DNA of 12,033 nucleotides, from assembly GCA_026770585.1 (NCBI GenBank), contig MU646734.1, positions 57,350 through 69,382 on the forward strand, in the 5' to 3' direction. Origin of the DNA: Baffinella frigidus (Eukaryota; Cryptophyceae; Cryptomonadales; Baffinellaceae). This document shows, in pieces, positions 8,901-11,995 of this stretch; position 1 is the first letter of the stretch; every line of letters begins with the position of its first letter. A model generated the notes under the pieces. The model saw only the letters and a program-made list of their open reading frames with translations, was not told where the DNA came from and did not search any database. The position numbers and the translations under genes are program-made.

Positions 8901-11625
8901 TCGGTTGCTTCGTCTTCGCCGTCTAAAAAATGAATATCGTTAATATTATAAGTATCTTTGAGAAAGCGTAGAATCGATTCGAAATTTGTTATTTTATGTT
9001 CTCCTTTATTTTTGAGGCGAAAATTGTCTGGCCCGGCCTCAGTCGGGTTGAAAGACTATTCCCAAGTTGACATTGCTATTTCCCAAGTTAACGCGGCTGC
9101 ACGAGGTCGGTCCTTCATCTTTGGGCCGAGCAGTGTCTGTGGGAAGTGTGTGGTGGGGCAACGGCTCCAATAGTCCACAGCTGGTGAGGGGCAATGGCTC
9201 CAATAGCCTTTCCCCGACTGTAAAGTGTCTGGCCCGGCCTCAGTCGGGTTGAAAGATTTATTGCCAACTTGACGTTGCTATTGCCCAAGTTAACGCTCCT
9301 TCACGAGGTCCTTTATCTTCAGAAGAGATCCTGCATCTTTAGATCCTTTATTCTCGGATAAATAAGGGGGCTGAGCCCTCTTCTTTGTCGTCTTCGTTGC
9401 TGCTCTCGGTCCGATCTCGTGAGTGATCACAACTCCTTTCTAGTTCAACTACTTTCTAGTTCTGCCTGAGTTTTATTCTGGTTCGTCCTGAAGGTTTTCT
9501 ATTCGCCTTTTTGTAATGGCGTTCTGCTCTTAAATACTTTGAAGCACGAGCCAGAATAAAACCCAGGCCTGGGAAAGTCAAGCTAGACTTTCTTCCTCGC
9601 AAGTTAGCCACGCCACGCAGGGCTGGAGGGGGGGGTATTCCAAAGTCAATTATTCGAGGGAAATGGTATTCCAAAGTCAATTTTGGGAAGAAAACGGCTC
9701 CAAGGGCGACCCAATAGCTCAAAGGGCGACCCTGGAATACCCCCCCGAAGGGCCTTGCGTGGGGCTTCCTTCCAGACATTCCAAGTCTCCACTCGAGGCT
9801 GGAAATGTGACTATTTTAGAACCTGGCTTTGAAGCGTGCGCTCCCTCCAGGCACGTGGGAGGCCTCCAGAAGCGAGAGGGAGAGTTGCCAACCTTCCTCT
9901 CTCGCAAGAGAGATTGATAATTTATTGCCAAACAACCAGCGTCAGCGTCGCACATGCTACGCATTGTGCCACTTACTGTACCCCGTGTCGGCCGCTCATA
10001 CGAGCATTTTCCGGGTGGATTCTAACTCCACCTCCTACCACTCTCTCGCAACAAGACGCACCCACCCCTTGAACACCCCCGCTCCCTGCAGGCACGCGGG
10101 AGGCCGCAAGAGGCGGAGAGGGAGCTGCGCGCTCTGCTCAACTTGATGCGCGAAAACCAGGCATTCCCACCCACCCACCGGACTGCACAGCGGTTTTTCG
10201 AAAAACCCGGAATCGGATAATCCATAGACCCTACGGTAGGCAATCCCGTAGGGACATAGGGGGGTTCCTACGGATAAGGTAACGGAAAACCCCCTAAATT
10301 CTGCCAGAAAATCCCTTCGTAGCCCGCTGTGTGGTAGGGAGCTGCGCGCTCTGATCGACTTGATGCGCCAGAACCAGGCATGCAATCCCATGGATTCTTC
10401 TTCGGTCCCGGGATTTGTTCGCACCTGAAATTTCGGGTTTGATTCACTTTGGTTTGCATGTTCCTGCCTGCGGCCTGACCTCGTGGCCTGAAGAACACAC
10501 TGCACGTTGTGTAGTGATTTTGTTGCCCCCAAAGTACTACACAAACGCTTTGCTAGTATGACCCAATTCTGTAGTTTTTTTTGTTGCCCAAGAGCAATTA
10601 ATCAATACTTTTACGACGGTTTATGCATCATTCGTGGCCTCAGGGGTTTAGGGTTCAGGTTTTAGGGTTCAGGGTTTAGAGTTGAAGGTTTGGAAGACAC
10701 TGCAAGGTTGCCGCAACTCTCCCGCCTCACTCTTGCTCTGCGCCCGCCCTCCCCCCCCCTCTCTGCTACAGGTGTTGCTCGCAAGTAAGGACACGCACCG
10801 TCCCTAGGGTAGTCCTATGCTCCTAGGACTAGCCCTACCGTAGGACCCTAGGGCGGTGCGTGTCCTTGTTTGCGAGTAACCCATGTACTCTGACCTCGCT
10901 CTCTCGTTTTCCAGGCAGTAGTGCAGGAGAAGCCACCACACGAGAACGCTAGCGGGGCCTATTTAAAACCGACGTGCTTTTAAAAGTGGGTATTTGCGTA
11001 GTAACTTTCGTTGATTGGTCACGTAACTCTGCATAAATTGCACAGTCACGAGGTTGGAACACTTTATCCTGGTACAAATATTTACAACTCCACATGTAAA
11101 TAGGATCCTCCAGCATTCTCGAGTGGTACGCGGGAGGGCTAAATGGCATGAAACGCCCCAGGGTGTTTTTATTATTTGTACCGGGAATCATCCACTTTTG
11201 GAGAGAATGCGTGGAAATAATTAACTTTGACTTTAGATGGACGTGCACAGGTGCACGCGGTTACCTGGATAAGACGTTGAGCCCTCCCGCGTAGGATGTA
11301 TGGCGTGTGTCGATAGGCCCCTAACCATCTCAACCTTCAACAGGCAGCAGTGCAGAGCCTGCAACCCCAAACCCTAAACCCTGAACCATGCGGGGTAGAG
11401 CCTGCACCCTGAAGCTCACGAAGAGATGCGTAAGGCGATATTCTCCCTCAAACCCTAAACCCTAAACCCTAAACTCTAAACCAGGAGGCGGTGCAAAGCC
11501 TCCACCCCGACGGGCAAGACGAGCTACGCAAGGCCATATTCTCCCTCAAGATCCTCGACCCGGAGCATGCGGCGAAAGAGTTGATGATCGCGGTGGCTAC
11601 CGAACTGGTCAAACTGCCCAAGTAG
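5450..11625 (+). CDS. MYND-type zinc-finger protein, eight-exon gene
   Basis: Eight exons (5450-5943, 6114-6195, 6568-6620, 6822-6905, 8225-8296, 8623-8683, 10092-10160, 11485-11625) total 1056 nt, and every junction keeps phase, giving 351 residues and TAG. Residues 8-47 form a MYND finger: C8-x2-C11, C21-x2-C24, Y29-C30, C34-Q35, W39, H43, C47. In known families this fold binds two zincs and mediates protein-protein contact. Residues from about 55 to the end look alpha-helical with TPR-like rhythm, e.g. AAHGFF, LDGRLEEG, AIDEVEPL, LDPEHAAKEL. The ATG at 5450 was chosen because the finger follows at once and the open frame upstream lies in duplicated flank. I cannot assign a specific partner or pathway. 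Introns consist of telomere-like repeats and MITE-like elements. Splice sites are inferred from frame continuity and GT/GC-AG rules; RNA is not available. The alternative is a recently decayed copy, but no frameshift or stop interrupts the chosen exons. Confidence 0.82.
5944..6113 (+). repeat. Intron 1, made of telomere-like repeats
   Basis: The 170-bp intron starts GTACAAAGCTAAAACC and ends CCCTGAACCAG. Between these it is almost wholly CCCTAAA/CCCTGAA units (5960-6111). The six bases AGGTAC occur at both edges (5942-5947 and 6112-6117), so removal of one copy plus the repeats restores uninterrupted coding sequence (GCGAGGTACCTCCAG). This has the form of an insertion with a target duplication that also provides both splice sites. 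Confidence 0.85.
6114..6195 (+). CDS. Exon 2
   Basis: This exon completes Arg165 and encodes residues 166-192, including YLQQGRDVGAAHGFFSVEC and ACLGLGQ. It is GC-rich and codon-like, and it ends CAG|GTTCTC in phase 0. The frame stops two codons later (TAA at 6202-6204), which supports the splice here. Acceptor CCAG|G is the same type as in introns 5 and 7. Confidence 0.85.
6196..6410. mobile_element. Insert flanked by a 12-bp direct repeat (part of intron 2)
   Basis: GGCCTCGGACAG occurs at 6184-6195, the end of exon 2, and again at 6411-6422. The 215 bp between starts GTTCTCTAAC and ends CTTACGAATG. No clear terminal inverted repeat is seen at these ends, but internal AGAGCCCCCCGCA (about 6260) and TGCGGACCCCGGGCTCT (about 6336) pair imperfectly, and AAGTTGAC/GTCAACTT occur at 6364 and 6396. 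The 12-bp repeat suggests a target-site or repair duplication. Confidence 0.6.
6425..6564. mobile_element. Family E MITE with 5-bp target duplication CAGTT (part of intron 2)
   Basis: The left arm CACTGCCAGGCTGGATATTT pairs imperfectly with the right arm ending in GCGCCCTGGCTGTG over about 35 bp. CAGTT lies immediately outside both ends (6420-6424 and 6565-6569). Removing the 140-bp element and one CAGTT gives GGCCTCGGACAGTTGGCATT, which reads in frame as GLGQLA. The right-hand CAG of the duplication is the inferred splice acceptor of exon 3. A sister copy is at 7875-8022. Confidence 0.85.
6568..6620 (+). CDS. Exon 3
   Basis: This 53-bp exon encodes residues 193-209, LALLDGRLEEGADFFRN, plus two bases of Ala210. 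The acceptor CTGTGCAG overlaps the right target duplication of the upstream MITE. The donor GC|GTAACC is weaker than the AG|GT used elsewhere, but splitting here restores the frame exactly at 6822. Confidence 0.78.
6621..6821 (+). repeat. Intron 3, made of CCCGAAA telomere-like repeats
   Basis: The 201-bp intron begins GTAACCCCCTACACC and ends CCCGAAATGCAG. Its body is a run of about 20 CCCGAAA units with a few CCCTGAA, far more uniform than intron 1. CCCGAAA is the complement of the GGGTTTC unit at 4716-4845. Confidence 0.82.
6822..6905 (+). CDS. Exon 4
   Basis: This exon completes Ala210 and encodes residues 211-237 (VAAAPLNEDESSGYQLAAIA then SLVGELF) plus two bases of Arg238. The donor is AG|GTACCC. 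Beyond it the frame stays open to 7029, but the sequence becomes a C run and GTCAACTTACCGC repeats that are not coding-like. Joining to 8225 keeps phase. Confidence 0.85.
7025..7159. mobile_element. Palindromic element with GGTGAGGGTTGACGGCC arms
   Basis: The left arm GGTGAGGGTTGACGGCCTAA and the right arm end GGGCCGTCCACCCTGACC are inverted copies. Pairing continues through TTCCGGCGCCA and TAATTCCGGC to form arms of about 40 bp. The core (GTAGGGTGCTACGGTATGCA) has the CTACGGTAGG-like composition of the other families. The start and end are set by pairing only. Confidence 0.75.
7286..7365. repeat. 80-bp inverted repeat (GTGCTATCTT / AAGATAGCAC)
   Basis: GTGCTATCTTAAGGGTGGG at the left pairs with CACCCCCAAGATAGCAC at the right. 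A second GCTATCTTAG lies inside near 7309. It may be a small MITE or a decayed end. It lies within intron 4 in an AT-rich context. Confidence 0.6.
7419..7438. repeat. 20-bp palindrome
   Basis: ATCACATTTCAAAATGTGAT pairs across its centre with nine-base arms. It lies just beside the minus-strand YYQHGRHV fragment and may mark the edge of that duplicated piece. Confidence 0.6.
7450..7515 (-). repeat. Coding-like repeat (YYQHGRHV...TPTEA), minus-strand copy
   Basis: On the minus strand this reads YYQHGRHVYTPTEAVSQQDL then ER and matches the plus-strand fragment at 3887-3957. A longer minus-strand frame (7695-7426) surrounds it but is otherwise unremarkable. It lies inside intron 4 of the MYND gene in antisense, so it was probably carried there by insertion. 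The source gene is not recognised. Confidence 0.5.
7875..8022. mobile_element. Family E MITE with 5-bp target duplication TAATG
   Basis: The arms CACTGCTAGCCAGGATTTTT and ACAAAATCTTCTGGCTAGCA followed by GTG are inverted. TAATG lies directly outside both ends (7870-7874 and 8023-8027). The arms and the GTCAAC/GTCGAC motif about 30 bp in match the copy at 6425-6564, so two independent copies agree on a 5-bp duplication. There is no ORF for a transposase. Confidence 0.88.
8164..8214. repeat. Hairpin GGCGTCAACTTT / AAAGTTGACGCC
   Basis: Twelve-base perfect arms enclose 27 bp. It ends ten bases before the acceptor of exon 5. The GTCAACTT motif recurs in several elements of the window, so this may be the remnant of a small element. 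Confidence 0.6.
8225..8296 (+). CDS. Exon 5
   Basis: This exon completes Arg238 and encodes residues 239-261, including KNAIDEVEPLVLRFREAAQA then ESR, plus two bases of Arg262. The acceptor is CATTAG|G. The donor is AG|GTACAACG, the same AG|GTAC type as exons 1 and 4. The peptide is a clean amphipathic helix pattern consistent with the helical region of the protein. Confidence 0.85.
8297..8622 (+). repeat. Intron 5, made of telomere-like repeats
   Basis: The 326-bp intron runs from GTACAACGCC to CCTACACCAG. Its body (8303-8617) is degenerate CCCTAAA with CCCCAAA, CCTCAAA, CCCGAAA and CCCTACA variants. It is flanked by AGG on both sides, like introns 1 and 4. Confidence 0.85.
8623..8683 (+). 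CDS. Exon 6 (copy a)
   Basis: This exon completes Arg262 and encodes residues 263-282, VGSLCSVEFQSLISSARLHE. The acceptor is CACCAG|G and the donor GAG|GTCGGT in phase 0. A second intact copy of the same exon lies 204 bp downstream (8827-8887). I chose this copy because it has a GT donor. Confidence 0.75.
8699..8820. mobile_element. Family D element, right end missing
   Basis: CCACGCAGGG, TATTCCAAAGTCAATTTTTG and GGCGACCCAATGGCTCAAAG match the complete copy at 9613-9762, but the matching right arm (GAATACC...GCGTGG) is absent. It lies between the two copies of exon 6, so it may have been involved in that duplication. Confidence 0.7.
8827..8887 (+). CDS. Exon 6 (copy b), possible alternative exon
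   Basis: This is 61 bp long, the same as copy a. It is preceded by TACCAG|G and encodes TGSLCAVEFQSLVSGARLHE, with five residue differences and no stop. It would keep phase if used in place of copy a. The donor would be GAG|GCCGGT, a GC type. The extended duplicated segments 8618-8690 and 8822-8894 are about 89% identical. It could be a mutually exclusive exon or a decaying duplicate. Confidence 0.5.
8894..9025 (-). pseudogene. AT-rich foreign-looking coding fragment
   Basis: A ~130-bp segment with about one-third G+C interrupts GC-richer surroundings. On the minus strand it has a stop-free frame of 44 codons containing KITNFESILRFLKDTYNIND and HFLDGEDEATD. Codons end mostly in A or T, unlike the exons of the MYND gene. 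It has no start or stop of its own. The composition fits an organellar or other foreign insertion, but I do not recognise the protein. Confidence 0.45.
9026..9121 (+). repeat. Direct repeat F, copy 1
   Basis: GTCTGGCCCGGCCTCAGTCG, GGTTGAAAGA and TTGCTATTTCCCAAGTTAAC match 9227-9320. Its right part also contains CGGCTGCACGAGGTCGGTCC, the 3' part of exon 6 and its donor, so it includes a third partial copy of exon 6. Confidence 0.75.
9152..9206 (+). repeat. Short degenerate tandem repeat
   Basis: GGTGGGGCAACGGCTCCAAT and GGTGAGGGGCAATGGCTCCA with AT form two units about 31 bp apart. They resemble the CGGCTCCA segments inside the family D elements. Confidence 0.6.
9227..9320 (+). repeat. Direct repeat F, copy 2
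   Basis: This is a copy of 9026-9121 displaced by 201 bp. It begins GTCTGGCCCGGCCTCAGTCG and ends TTCACGAGGTCCTTTATCTT. Here CACGAGGTCC is the remnant of the exon 6 donor region and the upstream exon part has decayed. Bases 9321-9463 that follow contain a small hairpin (AGGGGGCTGAGCCCT) and two CTTTCTAGTTC units, with no gene. Confidence 0.7.
9464..9568. mobile_element. 105-bp inverted-repeat element
   Basis: GCCTGAGTTTTATTCTGGTT at the left pairs with CCAGAATAAAACCCAGGC at the right, with 20 or so base pairs and an AT-rich loop. It is probably a small MITE. No duplication of flanks was identified. Confidence 0.65.
9613..9762. mobile_element. Family D element, complete
   Basis: The ends CCACGCAGGGCTGGAGGGGG and CCCCGAAGGGCCTTGCGTGG are inverted, as are GGTATTCCA and TGGAATACC inside them. 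Within it are two tandem units of TATTCCAAAGTCAATT and two of GGGCGACCC. A truncated copy is at 8699-8820. Confidence 0.8.
9789..9820. mobile_element. Solo family B terminal repeat
   Basis: CCACTCGAGGCTGGAAATGT and GACTATTTTA match the left end of the element at 87-302. No partner end is found downstream before exon 7, so this is a truncated insertion. Confidence 0.7.
9851..9890 (+). pseudogene. Exon 7 copy, frameshifted
   Basis: After CTCCCTCCAG the sequence GCACGTGGGAGGCC encodes ARGRPPEA like exon 7, but one base is missing after GAAGCG relative to GAGGCGG. The frame then shifts to RGRVAN. The splice-acceptor context is the same as at exon 7. This appears to be a dead duplicate. Confidence 0.65.
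10092..10160 (+). CDS. Exon 7
   Basis: This exon encodes residues 283-305, ARGRPQEAERELRALLNLMR then ENQ. The acceptor GCTCCCTGCAG follows a pyrimidine-rich stretch. The donor is CAG|GCATTC, a GC donor in phase 0. The peptide is strongly helical and fits after LHE of exon 6 without loss of frame. Confidence 0.8.
10174..10337. mobile_element. Palindromic element between two exon 7 copies
   Basis: CCCACCGGACTGCACAGCGG at the left pairs imperfectly with CCGCTGTGTGGTAGG at the right. The centre 10229-10253 is CCCTACGGTAGG...CCCGTAGGG, matching the core of the element at 1355-1515. It is flanked on both sides by about 44 bp of exon 7 sequence. Confidence 0.6.
10338..10377 (+). pseudogene. Partial exon 7 copy
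   Basis: GGAGCTGCGCGCTCTGATCG and TTGATGCGCCAGAACCAG repeat the last 13 codons of exon 7 (ELRALIDLMRQNQ), with conservative changes only. The first ten codons are absent. The preceding TAG|G would give the wrong phase after exon 6, so it is probably not used. Confidence 0.6.
10507..10544. repeat. Hairpin TTGTGTAGT / ACTACACAA
   Basis: Nine-base perfect arms enclose 20 bp. GTAGTGATTTTGTTGCCC here is repeated in direct orientation as GTAGTTTTTTTTGTTGCCC near 10571. Confidence 0.6.
10645..10690 (-). repeat. Short telomere-like run, reverse orientation
   Basis: GGGTTTAGGGTTCAGGTTTT and related units place the G-rich strand on plus, opposite to introns 1, 3 and 5 of the same gene. Confidence 0.8.
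10766..10888. mobile_element. Family A-related element with a 5-bp flanking repeat CTCTG
   Basis: CTACAGGTGTTGCTCGCAAG and CTTGTTTGCGAGTAACCCAT then GTA are inverted. The arms extend through GACACGCACCG, and the core has CCTAGGACTAGCCCTACCGT. CTCTG lies at 10761-10765 and right after CCCATGTA (10887-10891), so a 5-bp target duplication is likely and the true right end is probably 10886. Confidence 0.75.
10915..10935 (+). pseudogene. Exon 8 start, copy a
   Basis: After TCGTTTTCCAG the codons read AVVQEKP and are cut by the element at 10936. Compare EAVQSLHP at 11485 and AAVQSLQP at 11344. The acceptor is the best pyrimidine-rich one of the three copies. It may be the ancestral exon start. Confidence 0.5.
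10936..11126. mobile_element. Family C inverted-repeat element
   Basis: CCACACGAGAACGCTAGCGG at the left pairs with TCCAGCATTCTCGAGTGG at the right, extended by GGCCTATTTAAA and ATGTAAATAGG. It contains AAGTGGGTATTTGCGTAGTA, the reverse complement of sequence inside 1869-2024. It interrupts the copy of exon 8 that begins at 10915. Confidence 0.7.
11344..11452 (+). pseudogene. Exon 8 copy b, interrupted by telomere-like DNA
   Basis: Codons AAVQSLQP (11344-11367) run into CAAACCCTAAACCCTGAACC. The exon resumes at 11399 as SLHPEAHEEMRKAIFSLK. AGAGCCTGCA occurs at both edges of the interruption (11355-11364 and 11398-11407). The copy ends at 11452 where CTCAAACCCTAA begins another telomere-like run. 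It is a broken duplicate of exon 8c. Confidence 0.65.
11453..11482 (+). repeat. Telomere-like run before exon 8c
   Basis: About four CCCTAAA-type units end in CTCTAAACCAG, which supplies the acceptor of exon 8c. A similar short run interrupts the copy at 11344-11452. Confidence 0.8.
11485..11625 (+). CDS. Exon 8 (copy c), C-terminus and stop
   Basis: This exon encodes residues 306-351, including EAVQSLHPDGQDELRKAIFS, LKILDPEHAAKELMIAVA and TELVKLPK, followed by TAG. It is the only complete copy of the terminal exon. The acceptor is AAACCAG|G. The stop lies in the first unit of a 23-bp tandem repeat. Joining exon 7 to it gives LMRENQ-EAVQSLHP without frame change. Confidence 0.82.
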   Translation, partial: EAVQSLHPDGQDELRKAIFSLKILDPEHAAKELMIAVATELVKLPK

Positions 11626-11670
11626 AACTGGTCAAACTGCCCAAGCAGAACTGGTCAAACGGCGCAAGTA
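11602..11670 (+). repeat. 23-bp tandem repeat, three units, over the stop codon
   Basis: The unit is GAACTGGTCAAACTGCCCAA with GTA or GCA, repeated at 11602, 11625 and 11648 with a few changes in the third. Because 23 is not a multiple of three, the repeat shifts frame. The TAG stop is formed at the junction of units one and two. Confidence 0.9.
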
Positions 11671-11717
11671 GACTGAGTGAGTAGACTGTGACAGAGCTGG
11701 GAGGTGGGCGATCCCGG

Positions 11718-11840
11718 CTACAGGGGTACCTCGCTCATAAGAAACCGCCCCCCCCCTAGGACCAACATAGGGCCCTACGCATAGGCCTACTGTAGGGTCC
11801 TAGGGGGTGGCGGTTTCTTATGAGCGAAGTACCCCTGTAT
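11718..11840. mobile_element. Family A hairpin element
   Basis: Both arms are present (CTACAGGGGTACCTCGCTCA and GAGCGAAGTACCCCTGTAT) with two changes in the right arm. The core is forward, with CCTAGGACC and ACTGTAGGGTCCTAGG. CGG lies directly outside both ends and may be a 3-bp duplication, but other copies do not support that length. Confidence 0.88.
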
Positions 11841-11855
11841 CGGTTCCCAGCGCAG

Positions 11856-11957
11856 TGCTTGGAGCTGATGCTCGCGGTTGCTGCCGAACTGGTCAAACTG
11901 CGCAAGTTACAGAACAAGTTCCGGTGTCCGCCTATGTCGGGAGCTCGAAGAACCTAA
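11856..11957 (+). pseudogene. Further copy of the last exon's end, fused to repeat R
   Basis: After CGCAG the codons read CLELMLAVAAELVKLRK, close to KELMIAVATELVKLPK of exon 8c. The frame continues LQNKFRCPPMSGARRT to TAA at 11955-11957. The second part overlaps repeat R in a different frame from VSAYVGSSKNL. This could be a remnant of a neighbouring paralogue or an alternative 3' end. Confidence 0.55.
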
Positions 11958-11969
11958 CGGACCTAAAGT
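11909..11969 (+). repeat. Dispersed repeat R, copy 3 (3' part)
   Basis: ACAGAACAAGTTCCGGTGTC and CGCCTATGTCGGGAGCTCGA match copies at 1229-1340 and 3577-3685. The VSAYVGSSKNLTDLK frame is intact at 11924-11968. The 5' half of the repeat is replaced by exon 8-like sequence. Confidence 0.65.
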
Positions 11970-11995
11970 ATTGCGCTGGGAAATGGTAGCCGGCA

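Larger units (their letters stand above)
8684..10091 (+). other. Intron 6 (1408 bp), with exon copies, elements and an AT-rich insert
   Basis: GT at 8684 and AG at 10090-10091 bound it when exon 6a is used. Contents in order: truncated family D element (8699-8820), exon 6b copy (8827-8887), AT-rich open frame on the minus strand (8894-9025), paired direct repeats (9026-9121 and 9227-9320), inverted-repeat element (9464-9568), complete family D element (9613-9762), solo family B end (9789-9820) and a frameshifted exon 7 copy (9851-9890). Confidence 0.7.
10161..11484 (+). other. Intron 7 (1324 bp, GC-AG) with elements and exon copies
   Basis: GC at 10161 and AG at 11483-11484 bound this intron if exon 8c is used. 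It contains a palindromic element (10174-10337), a partial exon 7 copy (10338-10377), a hairpin (10507-10544), reverse telomere-like units (10645-10690), elements at 10766-10888 and 10936-11126, and two earlier copies of the start of exon 8 (10915 and 11344). A shorter splice from 10161 to 10915 is also possible, since CCAGGCA occurs at both places. Confidence 0.65.

Noticed and set aside
10035-10544. Minus-strand open frame of 169 codons
   Set aside because: It is antisense to exon 7 and to a palindromic element. The length is explained by the GC-rich coding shadow and no motif is seen.
11344-11452. Exon 8 copy b as the real terminal exon
   Set aside because: It is broken by telomere-like DNA and ends in repeats. 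Copy c at 11485 is complete and in phase.
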